This document shows positions 17,253-26,429 of a DNA stretch of 50,648 nt, piece after piece. Position 1 is the first letter of the stretch. Each line of letters opens with the position of its first letter. A program made the position numbers and the translations under genes. The DNA is from Candidatus Helarchaeota archaeon. GTDB taxonomy: Archaea; Asgardarchaeota; Lokiarchaeia; Helarchaeales; RDOG01. The notes beneath the pieces were generated by a model. It did no database searches, was not told the DNA's origin, and was given only the letters and a program-made list of their open reading frames with translations. The DNA is taken from assembly GCA_029838215.1 (NCBI GenBank), contig JALGVI010000007.1, forward strand, positions 1 to 50,648, read 5' to 3'.

Positions 17253-20200
17253 CTCGAATGGTTTTTTCTTTTTCTTGATTTTTTTGGGGTATATCCAATA
17301 ATAGAAGAAAATAGCGAATATTACAATTCCCACGATAACGGGATAACCGATCCAAAGGATTGAAAAGAAAAGAAAATTTCCCGTTGCGTTGTAAAGAATG
17401 GAACTAACGCCGTGAAGTGCAGTAATAAGGGAGATGAAAACTGAAACAAAACCGACTACTGACTTTAATCGGTTATAAATCACTTGGAGAAGGGATTTTT
17501 CGGCATCACCCAACTCACCGCCATCGATCATTTCAAGGTCATCTTTATTCAGGACTTTTCTCATTTCTTGATATGATATTCGACCCATGCCAAAGACAAT
17601 CTCGTTTGTATTGCTGTCAATCTTGATATTGTCCATGTTTGAAGTGCCTAAAATCCTGAAAAGACGGGATTTGAGGGTGGAACGCTTCATTCCCATGCGA
17701 TTTGCCAGTTGTTGAATTGGAATACGTGGTGTTTCGTATACTTTTTCCATGTAGATGAGATTCTTCTTAATGATTTCGTCTTCGAGAAGGATCTTCGTCC
17801 GTTTCAGCACGTCTTCTAATTCATTTATGTTCCATTCTCTCAAAATAACAATGCAGGAGTCCCGAAAGTTGGGAATCTTCAGGTTCTTTTCTGCATTTGA
17901 TATGTGAGACTTAATATCACCGTCCATGTTTTTTAGAACATTCAGCAAGTTTTTATACGTGGCCTTTAGCGTGGCTTGAGCCTCGTCAAGATTACCATTC
18001 TCCAGGAGGTTCGCCTGTTCGAGTTCTATTTCATTGATTAGATTATAAAAATCGTCTTTATGGCGTTCTATTTTCTTTTTTAACTCGATTTTTAACTCTT
18101 CTTCGAGTATGCCTACAAATTTTTGCTCAAACCGTTCTCGCTGTTGTTTTATGTCATATTTTATCGTTGCGATTTCTTCGTTAAATTTACCTTGTAAGTC
18201 TGCGATTATTCTTAAAAATTTCTTAATATTAAGGTCATCTTCCGCTTCTTGAATGAAATTTCGAAGTTTTTCTTCGTGCATGTTGATTTTTTCATCATGT
18301 GAGCCATAAATTTCTTGAAGATAAGAGCGAACCTCATCGAGGTTATGAAAAGAATCAATTTGTTTTAAGATTTTCTCATTAATGTCTTCGAGTTGTGCGT
18401 TAATCTCCAGTAATGCTCCCTTAATGAGATTATCAAATTTCCTTCTATAATCCAGAATTTTTGTAATCAAGGCGACTTCATTCTTTATTTGTGATTTTCG
18501 TTGAGTCCATTTTTGGATTAAGCCTGAATTATACGGGTTCTTTAGTTGTTTTGGGTAATTTCGCTTCAAGAACCCATCGTTTTCTTCGATATTCGCCAAA
18601 ATTTCTTTAGTTTTCGTTTTAATTTCTTCTTTATTGTCATCAAGAAGGTAACTTTCACAGTAATTCAAAAATAAGTTTTTTAAACGTTCAAATTCCTGTT
18701 CTTTCAAGTATTTTTCAATGGTCTTTTCAAACTCTAACTGTTTCAAATTGGGCACGGTAAGAGGGATGATCTCGTCAGCATTTACAAATTCCGCTGATAT
18801 CCTTGCAGACAAAATCATTTGCTCGAGCCGTTTTTTAACGGAGCTCCGACTCAGACCGATCAGTGTTGCTAATTCTTGTATCTTAATTCGTCCGCCCCGT
18901 GCTTCATTTGATTTCTCTAAAATTAATTTTTGTAAGACTGTATCAATGAGATGGTCTTTTTTATTTCGGAGAGAACTCTCCATGAATTTTTCATAGGTCT
19001 TCCATCGGTTCACGGGAACCATCGTGATTTCTGTAAAGTTCTTGAACTCTTGAGATTCTTGGTTCAAGAAGTCGAAAATTGCTCTATTTTCTTTTTTCAT
19101 TTCGGATTTTAGGTATGAATATCGTTCCTTTAGAAGGTGGCAAAGGTTTTTTTCTGGAGTTATCACTTCGAGACGGGAAAGATCTTCCAATTGATCTAAA
19201 GCACGATTCAATTTCTTGATTTTTGAATCGACGAGAGCATCAAATTCTGATTTTTTGGACTTTTCTTTAAGAGTCATTATTTTTTCTTCAGTTTCTTTCT
19301 TGACATCTTCCAGTTCTATTCTCATTTGGTCCATCAAATCTGTCCAAAGAAATGGGATGTCTCCTGCAACGATTTCAAAATCATCCAATATTTTCCCCGT
19401 GTCGTGTATGTATTCGTCAAGAAAGAGGTTGGTTTCCGTGATGAAATCCAGGGCTCGCAGGATTGCCAGATTCAATTCTTCGTTGTCTTCGATTTTTTTG
19501 ATATTTTCCAATCGGTCATGAAAACTTGCTTTTCGTTGGTCCATCAATTTCAGGATTTCATCACGTTTATATATTTTAGATCGCATGTCCTCCAGACGTC
19601 TGGCTGCTGTTGACTGTTTTTGTCTCCATTGCGTCGCCAGAAATTCATCAAATGCACGACTCTTATCTTCCAAATCTTGGTTTAAAGTGATGATTCCTTT
19701 TGCTAACGATGAATCATCCGTGAGGATGACATTCTTCAATAAAGAGCCTTTATTTGTTATTTTATACAATTCGGTGATTTTATTATTGATTTCCTGTGCC
19801 ACTTTTCGAACATTTTCCTCAATTTCGTTAGATCTTCCCAAAAAAATATCTCTTTTCGTGCCGAGTTCGTGTTTTGCACAGGATCTTTGAAAATCTGATA
19901 GCAATGTTTCAATTTGATTATTGAATCTATCCGTATTGTCATTTATGAACTCAACAAGTTTTTCTAATTCATTGTATGCCTTGATGATCTTCTCCCGATC
20001 CTTAATGAGACCATCCAAGTCATTTCTGACGTTTTGAAGTTCTTTTTTCGATTCCGAAAAATTCTTTTTCCATTCTTTTAATGATTCAAGTGATCTCTTG
20101 ATATCAATCAGAAAAAAGCGTTCTTTGAATGAATTGATTGTTTTTTCCTGTTCGGCAAGTTTCACGAGTGCTTGGTCATAATGCTTATCAAGATTACCAC

Positions 20201-21722
20201 GCGCCAATTCGACTTCATCGGCTTCCAATAGAATTTTGATTGATTCTTGAAATTCTTGGATTATCATGGGTAAAAGCGTGATATATTGGTCAATTAATGC
20301 CTCGAACCTGACCAAATCTTGCTTTTCTTCAACGATAGTATTATATGGAAATTCCTTTTTGCGCACTATGATGTTATCGGGTAAGATATAAACTCGGAGA
20401 ACCTGTGTCTTCCTCAGGCGTTTTTTTGATTCTTCAATGCTGCCAATTATGAAGTGTTGCTCGATTAATTTTGAAATGACTTTTTTAACCCTGACTTGCT
20501 TATCTGGAATTCTCCGAAACGTTTTGGCAAAATCAGTCAAGTCAATTTTCATCATTCTTTTATTCAATATATAATCCAGCGTTTTTTTAGCAATTCGCTG
20601 ATCATCGCTGGGAAGGTGACTGAGGTAAGTGTTAAATAGCTCTTTATATTTCACTATATCAACGGAAAACCACTTATACTTGGCTTGCATTTCTCTAACA
20701 AGCCTGAGAACCAACTTTTCGGTCACAAAAAATTCATCACAAAGCGTCCTCACGTACACTTCTTTTTGAACGTGAACGTGTTGGAGAAGACCATCTTCAA
20801 CTTCATCTATGAGTGATGGGAGAAGGAGAAACATTATGGCATCTGCTTGGGCGGTTTGTATTAAATCCGAACGAGCCTCTGTCGGATTTTGATTAAATCC
20901 TCCGTCAGGCTTGAATTTTTCTGATAAAAATTTTATGACTTTTCCTTTATTCAACTTGCGAATTAATTGATAGCCACTAAAAACTGATGTCACAAAAAAT
21001 GTATCCGTAATGTTGCTTTCGTCTGCTTTCTTTCCGAAACCTCCATCCGATCCTTGAAATGATGATATGAATGAAAGAACTAACTCGTCATCGATTACTT
21101 CATGGGGATTTAAAAGCCTGTACGTCAAAAGCAAGTAATACCTATCAATACTGCTTTTTTCCATCCTTTTCAAGAGTATCCTTGACATTCTTTTAGTATC
21201 GAGTAAATCCATTTGATCAAGAAGATAGAGGCTTGCCACGGCAAAGAATGTTGATTTGTACGAAGAATGAGCACCGCAAAGACAATCCTTATTGTTACAG
21301 TGTGAAAAAAGACCATCTGCTTTCTGGTTTTCCATTATGAATCGTAAAGTTTGCTTGCACTCGTCTTCATTAAGCTGATGCCCTAAAAGTTTCAGTCCTG
21401 CAATTGCAAAAAAAGTACTCCACGTGTCAGGATTCCAATTATGTAATGACGAAAATCCTCCTATCGGTGCGCGAAATCGGAAAATAAATTCGCTAATCTT
21501 CTTTTTCAATATCCTGCCAAAAGAATTCATCTCTCCAAGGAAACTCAGTCCCAAGAGAGCGTAAAACGTGCGCTCCAAATCACCAAACCCGTGATTCGAT
21601 TCTAGTTGACCTCGAATATATTTAGTGATCTTAACCCTGAAAGATTTTCCAAGCATGGTATTGAATATTTTTTGATCCTGTTTACTGACACGCCAGCAAG
21701 GAAGCACGAGTTCCGCGCACAT
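17241..21722 (-). CDS. 1493-residue fusion: prenyltransferase-like toroid, winged helices, coiled coils, two C-terminal membrane helices
   Basis: Residues about 40-300 hold alpha/alpha-toroid repeats of the prenyltransferase/squalene-cyclase type, marked by APIGGFSS, KADGLFSH, GSDGGFGK and KPDGGFNQ, with a Cys/His loop (HCNNKDCLCGAH, about 141-152). The Asp-Cys-His zinc set of protein prenyltransferases is not clear, so this may be a binding rather than a catalytic toroid. Three winged-helix-like units follow, at about 385-450, 985-1045 (KIQELATLIGLSRSSVKKRL) and 1365-1420 (PIQQLANRMGMKRSTLKSRL). They resemble the PCI-type wing and are separated by about 500- and 320-residue coiled coils. Two membrane helices (about 1430-1480) and a Lys-rich tail end it. 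The rod would stand on the membrane with the toroid at its far end. Start ATG at 21722. Function unknown. Confidence 0.8.
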   Translation of the reverse strand: MCAELVLPCWRVSKQDQKIFNTMLGKSFRVKITKYIRGQLESNHGFGDLERTFYALLGLSFLGEMNSFGRILKKKISEFIFRFRAPIGGFSSLHNWNPDTWSTFFAIAGLKLLGHQLNEDECKQTLRFIMENQKADGLFSHCNNKDCLCGAHSSYKSTFFAVASLYLLDQMDLLDTKRMSRILLKRMEKSSIDRYYLLLTYRLLNPHEVIDDELVLSFISSFQGSDGGFGKKADESNITDTFFVTSVFSGYQLIRKLNKGKVIKFLSEKFKPDGGFNQNPTEARSDLIQTAQADAIMFLLLPSLIDEVEDGLLQHVHVQKEVYVRTLCDEFFVTEKLVLRLVREMQAKYKWFSVDIVKYKELFNTYLSHLPSDDQRIAKKTLDYILNKRMMKIDLTDFAKTFRRIPDKQVRVKKVISKLIEQHFIIGSIEESKKRLRKTQVLRVYILPDNIIVRKKEFPYNTIVEEKQDLVRFEALIDQYITLLPMIIQEFQESIKILLEADEVELARGNLDKHYDQALVKLAEQEKTINSFKERFFLIDIKRSLESLKEWKKNFSESKKELQNVRNDLDGLIKDREKIIKAYNELEKLVEFINDNTDRFNNQIETLLSDFQRSCAKHELGTKRDIFLGRSNEIEENVRKVAQEINNKITELYKITNKGSLLKNVILTDDSSLAKGIITLNQDLEDKSRAFDEFLATQWRQKQSTAARRLEDMRSKIYKRDEILKLMDQRKASFHDRLENIKKIEDNEELNLAILRALDFITETNLFLDEYIHDTGKILDDFEIVAGDIPFLWTDLMDQMRIELEDVKKETEEKIMTLKEKSKKSEFDALVDSKIKKLNRALDQLEDLSRLEVITPEKNLCHLLKERYSYLKSEMKKENRAIFDFLNQESQEFKNFTEITMVPVNRWKTYEKFMESSLRNKKDHLIDTVLQKLILEKSNEARGGRIKIQELATLIGLSRSSVKKRLEQMILSARISAEFVNADEIIPLTVPNLKQLEFEKTIEKYLKEQEFERLKNLFLNYCESYLLDDNKEEIKTKTKEILANIEENDGFLKRNYPKQLKNPYNSGLIQKWTQRKSQIKNEVALITKILDYRRKFDNLIKGALLEINAQLEDINEKILKQIDSFHNLDEVRSYLQEIYGSHDEKINMHEEKLRNFIQEAEDDLNIKKFLRIIADLQGKFNEEIATIKYDIKQQRERFEQKFVGILEEELKIELKKKIERHKDDFYNLINEIELEQANLLENGNLDEAQATLKATYKNLLNVLKNMDGDIKSHISNAEKNLKIPNFRDSCIVILREWNINELEDVLKRTKILLEDEIIKKNLIYMEKVYETPRIPIQQLANRMGMKRSTLKSRLFRILGTSNMDNIKIDSNTNEIVFGMGRISYQEMRKVLNKDDLEMIDGGELGDAEKSLLQVIYNRLKSVVGFVSVFISLITALHGVSSILYNATGNFLFFSILWIGYPVIVGIVIFAIFFYYWIYPKKIKKKKKPFELLD

Positions 21723-21838
21723 TTAACATCACGATCTTTTTTTTGTTTTATTTTTCTCCAAGAACCGAGCAGGACTCATTCCGGTTCAAGGAGCTTTGAA
21801 ATCATCATTATTATCTCATTAGTGGCAAATATAAAAAC

Positions 21839-21900
21839 ATTTGGACATGGCAAGCAATATTTTTTGACCTGCATGAAGCTCGTTTCATGCATTTCCAAAT
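21839..21900 (-). other. Two-part inverted-repeat element upstream of the 1493-residue gene
   Basis: A perfect 8-base stem, TGCATGAA (21870-21877) with TTCATGCA (21884-21891), closed by a 6-base loop, sits inside a perfect 7-base outer pair, ATTTGGA (21839-21845) with TCCAAAT (21894-21900). It lies between two minus-strand genes. On that strand a short T-run and a TATA-like box (about 21826-21835) follow it, so it could end the 68-residue gene's transcript, or be an operator or leader structure. Confidence 0.35.
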
Positions 21901-22003
21901 GAACCGATCTTCAAATAATCTTCTCAAGTAAAATATATTTTTCTTGTCTAAGAAATAGTTGATTTTTATTATATATTTCAAGCTTGACCCGATTTTGCGA
22001 TAA

Positions 22004-22207
22004 TCACTTCTCCAATTCGCTTTCTAATACCAATTTCCCATCTTTAACGACGTAATTGATCGTATTTCCCCAAAAATTGGTTACTACAACGCGATGTGAT
22101 ATGCCTTTTTCATTGGATTTCGTTACGGATTGAATTTTTAAAGGATACGGTAAATTTCTCTGCTTGTTAATCCATTCTTCTGTAATTTCGAGGTCTTTTT
22201 CACTCAT
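22004..22207 (-). CDS. Small protein of unknown function
   Basis: A 67-residue protein, MSEKDLEITEEWINKQRN followed by a beta-rich stretch with the pattern KSNEKGISHRVVVTNFWGN and YVVKDGKLVLESE. The codon pattern and the alternation of hydrophobic residues look like a real small beta-sheet domain. The ATG at 22207 is preferred. An upstream TTG at 22222 would add five residues, but its GAGTG more likely serves as the ribosome site. No family is recognised, and no neighbour gives a clear role. Confidence 0.55.
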   Translation of the reverse strand: MSEKDLEITEEWINKQRNLPYPLKIQSVTKSNEKGISHRVVVTNFWGNTINYVVKDGKLVLESELEK

Positions 22208-22339
22208 TTTTTCACTCAACACGCAATATTTTTTTCAATCATAAAAAAATGACGTTTATTTTCAATGTTCCGTGAATACATGGTCTGAGCAATAAATTCG
22301 AGTCCTGAACGGTAACTTTGATAAATTGATTGACAATTG

Positions 22340-22463
22340 TATTAATAATTATAACTCATTCTGATCAGATTTCGAGGAAGGATGTAAAGCATTCTCACAA
22401 GGATTTTCAGTCGTTCCCGAAGCACTACGGAATGAACCATGATTTATAGACAGGAGAAATCGA
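22340..22463 (+). promoter_or_regulatory. Promoter and likely leader of the DEAD-box helicase gene
   Basis: An AT-rich TATA-like stretch (TTAATAATTATAAC, about 22341-22354) lies about 110 bases before the helicase start. The leader that would follow contains GTTCC and GGAAT as imperfect arms near 22413-22435 and ends in GGAGAAATCGA just before the ATG at 22464. Helicases of this type in cold-adapted archaea are known to carry long leaders that control expression. That parallel is inference here. Confidence 0.3.
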
Positions 22464-23636
22464 ATGACTACTGAATTTCAAAAATTTTCTCTAAGACCAG
22501 AGATAATACAAGCACTGGATGAACTTAAATTCCAGAAACCCACGCCAATCCAAGACCGAACAATTCCGATAATAATGGAAGGAAATGATGTCTTGGGACA
22601 GGCAATAACAGGAAGCGGCAAAACTCTCGCATTTGGATTGCCAATCCTTCAAAAAATAAATGACAAGATTAACAAGACACAAGCCGTGATAATCTCCCCC
22701 ACGCGTGAACTTGCCATTCAAATCGCAAACGAGTTGAAGGCTGTTGCAAAGCACACGAAAACTCGCGTGTTATTGATATATGGAGGAGTATCTTACCGTC
22801 CGCAAGAAGAAGGCTTGAAAAAAGGATTTCACATAATTGTAGCCACTCCAGGAAGAATGCTGGATCATCTAAGGAGAGGTGCAAGGAACTTCTTGCGACC
22901 TAAGATCGTCGTGCTAGATGAAGCCGATAAAATGCTCGAAATGGGATTTATTGAAGATATCGATAAAATTCTATACCAAATGAGACAACCGAAACAACAA
23001 AAACTCTTTTTCGGGGCTACAATGCCCGAGCGAGTTTATAAATTGACAAAAAAATACATGAAAAATCCGAAGTTCGTTTCATTAATAAGAGAACAACAAC
23101 GCAAATCTCGCGTTCCGAAAGAGATTCAACAATATTATTATAACGTTTCAGATGATACGGACAAGCTAAATGCCATTTGCAAGACCCTGGATCTAATTGC
23201 TGATGAGCACGAAAATGGCAATTATAAGATCTTGGTCTTCGTGCGAACTCGTAAATCCGCTGATAAATTAAGTCGATTCTTAAAGGAGATGGGCTATGAA
23301 ACATTGGCCATTCACTCCGATAAGTCTCAATTTCAACGAGAGAAAATAATGAACGCATTCCGAAACCATGCTCAATTACTCATCGCTACGGACGTGGCAA
23401 GTCGTGGATTGGATATTGACGGAATCACGCACGTCATAAATTATAACATGCCTCAAATTCACGAAGATTACATCCATCGAATCGGTCGCTGTGGTCGCAT
23501 GGGCAAAAAAGGCGTGGCAATTACCTTTATATCTCCCGATGAACATCGAATGTTAACTGAAATCGAACAGCAGTTAAAAACAAAGATCAACCGGCTTCAA
23601 TTAAATCAGTATTCAAGCCGTGGCGGCATTTATTAG
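22464..23636 (+). CDS. DEAD-box ATP-dependent RNA helicase
   Basis: A 390-residue minimal DEAD-box helicase core without extra domains. It would unwind RNA duplexes in ribosome assembly, RNA decay or cold adaptation. The motifs run in order: Q motif (FQKFSLRPEIIQALDELKF ... PTPIQ), motif I AITGSGKT, Ia PTRELAIQ, GG, Ib TPGR, II DEAD, III as FFGATMP (Gly replaces the usual Ser of S-A-T), V TDVASRGLDI and VI HRIGRCGR. The ATG at 22464 has an AGGAGAAA ribosome site. It is monocistronic, with a convergent surface-protein gene downstream. Confidence 0.95.
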   Translation: MTTEFQKFSLRPEIIQALDELKFQKPTPIQDRTIPIIMEGNDVLGQAITGSGKTLAFGLPILQKINDKINKTQAVIISPTRELAIQIANELKAVAKHTKTRVLLIYGGVSYRPQEEGLKKGFHIIVATPGRMLDHLRRGARNFLRPKIVVLDEADKMLEMGFIEDIDKILYQMRQPKQQKLFFGATMPERVYKLTKKYMKNPKFVSLIREQQRKSRVPKEIQQYYYNVSDDTDKLNAICKTLDLIADEHENGNYKILVFVRTRKSADKLSRFLKEMGYETLAIHSDKSQFQREKIMNAFRNHAQLLIATDVASRGLDIDGITHVINYNMPQIHEDYIHRIGRCGRMGKKGVAITFISPDEHRMLTEIEQQLKTKINRLQLNQYSSRGGIY

Positions 23637-23747
23637 AAAACATTCGATGTAATCATTTTCTTTTATTTGGACAATCCTCATCCTAAAAATCCGTCTTGAG
23701 TAATTTAAAAAAATAAGGATGATGATGAACAGCATGAAATCGGAATT

Positions 23748-25724
23748 TTATTGATGTTTTCTTTTTCTATAATGCCAAACAAAGCCCGTGATCACCACTA
23801 ATCCCAGGATCAGGTAAAGTACTTCAAAACCCGGAACTGGTGGAGAAGTGGGATCTGCCTGTATTGTAACGATTATATCATCAGAAGTTCCTTGCTGCCC
23901 AGCACTATCATTGAATTCGATTCGATAATGGAATGTCCCAGCGGTTTCCGTGTTCACGGATATTTGAATGGTTGAGCCATTAGACCATTGATTCCAGTCT
24001 GTGATGGGTTGAAGAGTTCCTGAAGTATCTGCCCAGATTCGATAGAATCCTTCACCGTAATCATCGTATAGAACCCACGAAATCGAAACTTCCGCACCTA
24101 CACGTATTGAAATGTCGGACGATTCATCACAGGTCGGTATAGCATCAATTATTGTTATAAATACCGTGTTGGGAATGCCCAATTGCCCTGTGCTGTCATT
24201 ATATTCAATTGTATAATTAAAGATCCCTGGAGCAGTCCTATTTATCTGCACCAATAAATTCGTATTATTCTGCCATGGTTGCCAGTCCCACAATACGTAT
24301 GGATTTCCGCTCGTGTCGTTTGCCCAAACTCGATAGTGGCTCGAACCGAAGTCGTCAAGGAGTGTCCAATTTATGGTTTCTTGTCCATATTTTGATGTTA
24401 CTATGGGTGCTGGCGAATTTGACGTGGGAACATGGTCCACTGTGAACATTCTGAAGAAGATATCGGAACCATCTTCAACCTGCCCGTAACTATCCCACGT
24501 TACAACGAAAGTGTCATTTAAAATCACGGCTACTGAAGGACTGCCTTGCGAAGACGGTGTATGAATATTAACTTGAACCTCATTCGTCAGATTTTGTCCC
24601 GCAGCATTGAAGTATCTCATGAAAACGCCACTATCTCCTCCGTCCTGTCCGTTGCTTTCCCACGTAGCAATGAATGTGTCATCAGAGAATGAATCGAGGA
24701 CGACGATCGCCTGGTAACTTGTCGTGTAGGAGTTTATTTGGATTTCATCAGTCTGGTTCTGTCCTGAGTAGTCAAAAATCTTGAGATACACTCCAGTAAG
24801 ATCTCCATCTTGTCCCATGCTATCCCATGCTACTACAAAAGACTCATTACTTGATAGACAAGTAATCGAAGGTCTCATTTGATTATTGTCCGTATAACCA
24901 TTCACTTGAATATCATTAGTCTGGTTCTGCAATGTCGAATTAAAAATCCTCAGGAAAACTCCATCCCCACTGCCATCTTCCAACCAACTTTCCCACGTCA
25001 CGACAAAATTTCCGTTTGATAATACAGCGATATCGGGTTGTTCCTGAGAACCACCTGCATAGCTACTTACTTGAATATCATCTGTTTGGTTATGTCCCGT
25101 GTAGTTAAATTGTTTCACGAAAACTTTGCTTTGCGTATTGCATGTCCATGCAACTAAAAATGTTTCATTTTGATATTTGCAAACAGTAGGTTGTACCTGA
25201 TTTCCTGTGGTATAGGAGTTCACTTGAATATCGTCGGTCTGATTGTGTCCTGTGGAGTTGAAGATCTTGAGAAAAATGCCGGCACCATCTCCGTCCTGTC
25301 CCCCGCTACACCATGTAACCACAAAGGAACCATTATCGAGACCATATAGATCCGGATCACTTTGAGCGTCGGTGATGTTAGAATTCGCGCGGATATCGTC
25401 CGTCTGATCGTGTCCCGTGGAATTAAAGATCTTGATATTAATCCCCTGGGCATCTCCATCGGTCGTATTCTGCCAGGCTATTACAAACGAGCCATTTTCA
25501 ATACTACAAATTTCTGGAGTTTGTTGACTGCTATAGGTAATCGTATTTACCAAAGCTTCGTTTCCAGACTGAAATCCAACTGCCTTCAAGGGAAGAGTGG
25601 GTTTCTGCCTGTTCTGACCAAACTCGGTTCCGTACGGAAGAATTGTACTTGTCGAGACTGCCACGCCAAAAGTCATCAATAAAATCAAAGGCATAACCGC
25701 TAGAAAAAAATATCTTTTTCTCAA
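23748..25724 (-). CDS. Secreted surface protein: seven-repeat propeller, two Ig-like domains, PGF-type C-terminal anchor
   Basis: A 658-residue exported protein. The TTG start gives MRKRYFFLAVMPLILLMTF, a signal peptide. Residues about 55-430 hold seven repeats of about 48-55 residues, each with a core like NGSFVVTW, a Gly/Asp-rich turn (QDGDGAGIFLKIF), and then NQTDDIQVNSY, which fits a seven-bladed beta-propeller. Two related Ig-like domains follow, each with a W-x-L-x-D-D-x-G ... YRVWA pattern. The end, PVPGFEVLYLILGLVV plus KRKHQ, matches the Pro-Gly-Phe/helix/basic layout of archaeosortase-processed surface proteins. It has many N-x-S/T sites. It is probably an adhesin or cell-wall protein, with unknown ligand. 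Confidence 0.85.
   Translation of the reverse strand: MRKRYFFLAVMPLILLMTFGVAVSTSTILPYGTEFGQNRQKPTLPLKAVGFQSGNEALVNTITYSSQQTPEICSIENGSFVIAWQNTTDGDAQGINIKIFNSTGHDQTDDIRANSNITDAQSDPDLYGLDNGSFVVTWCSGGQDGDGAGIFLKIFNSTGHNQTDDIQVNSYTTGNQVQPTVCKYQNETFLVAWTCNTQSKVFVKQFNYTGHNQTDDIQVSSYAGGSQEQPDIAVLSNGNFVVTWESWLEDGSGDGVFLRIFNSTLQNQTNDIQVNGYTDNNQMRPSITCLSSNESFVVAWDSMGQDGDLTGVYLKIFDYSGQNQTDEIQINSYTTSYQAIVVLDSFSDDTFIATWESNGQDGGDSGVFMRYFNAAGQNLTNEVQVNIHTPSSQGSPSVAVILNDTFVVTWDSYGQVEDGSDIFFRMFTVDHVPTSNSPAPIVTSKYGQETINWTLLDDFGSSHYRVWANDTSGNPYVLWDWQPWQNNTNLLVQINRTAPGIFNYTIEYNDSTGQLGIPNTVFITIIDAIPTCDESSDISIRVGAEVSISWVLYDDYGEGFYRIWADTSGTLQPITDWNQWSNGSTIQISVNTETAGTFHYRIEFNDSAGQQGTSDDIIVTIQADPTSPPVPGFEVLYLILGLVVITGFVWHYRKRKHQ
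24440..25540 (-). repeat. Seven degenerate coding repeats of about 150 bases
   Basis: The DNA of the propeller region repeats at protein level seven times. Blade cores read ENGSFVIAW, DNGSFVVTW, QNETFLVAW, SNGNFVVTW, SNESFVVAW, SDDTFIATW and LNDTFVVTW. Between the cores recurs a stretch like GHNQTDDIQVNSY. The DNA copies have drifted, which suggests old duplications rather than a recent expansion. Confidence 0.75.
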
Positions 25725-25901
25725 ATCGCATCAACTTCAATCGTTTTCGTAAGAAAAATACTTGAAACAAGGCAAGTATTATAAGAAGACAGAGAATTTC
25801 ATCAAATAAAAATATTTTCGACTTTAATAGAGAAAATATTGAAGAAGAACGACCTTGCTCCTAAAAAGGATTAGGGAAACGGCAAATTTTAAGGACTTTT
25901 G

Positions 25902-26330
25902 TTACTTAAATGGAAATAAATAATCGGGATTTTCTATTTTTTTTATTGCCAATTCTATGTAGTATTTAAATCTATTTTCAATGTGCTGAACAATTTCATC
26001 ATCGGCTGTATATGGACCGAACCAAATATTTGAAAGTGTTCCCGTGCTAGGGTCTTCTTTTGTCAATTGTGGGTCGTGTTTATCTTCGATTTCAAGTTCG
26101 GTTTCGAAGAATGGAGGTTCTTCATCGATGACCTGTTCTTGTTTTGGAACGATCGAGATAGGACGCCAGTGATCAGCCATGTAGCACATGACGTAAAATC
26201 CTGCTTGATCCATGAGTGCAGTGGCAAAGCCAACAATGTCTCCCAAGTATTTTTTAAGATGCTCGACCCATCGGACTCGAGTTTTTTTCACCAAGTCTAG
26301 CGGATCGCGTTCAACCATCCGAATAATCAT
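25902..26330 (-). CDS. Protein of unknown function
   Basis: A 142-residue, probably cytoplasmic protein with no membrane helix. The N-terminal half is helical (LVKKTRVRWVEHLKKYLGDIVGFATALMDQAG), followed by an acidic linker (EEPPFFETELEIEDKHD) and a C-terminal helix ending in PDYLFPFK. The ATG at 26330 has a GAGGAG ribosome site 9 bases upstream, so the start is firm. It lies about 100 bases after the DedA-like gene on the same strand. I recognise no family. Confidence 0.65.
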   Translation of the reverse strand: MIIRMVERDPLDLVKKTRVRWVEHLKKYLGDIVGFATALMDQAGFYVMCYMADHWRPISIVPKQEQVIDEEPPFFETELEIEDKHDPQLTKEDPSTGTLSNIWFGPYTADDEIVQHIENRFKYYIELAIKKIENPDYLFPFK

Positions 26331-26429
26331 GTTATCAGCTCCTCATGATGAAATGATTCGTAATTAGAATGATTCTTGAGTTTAAAAAATTAAAAAAAAG
26401 TGTTATTTTAATGTATCTGCTCGGACTTC

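Noticed and set aside
21606..21902. Plus-strand frame over the start of the 1493-residue gene
   Set aside because: No family pattern or ribosome site. It overlaps the inverted repeats and the real start.
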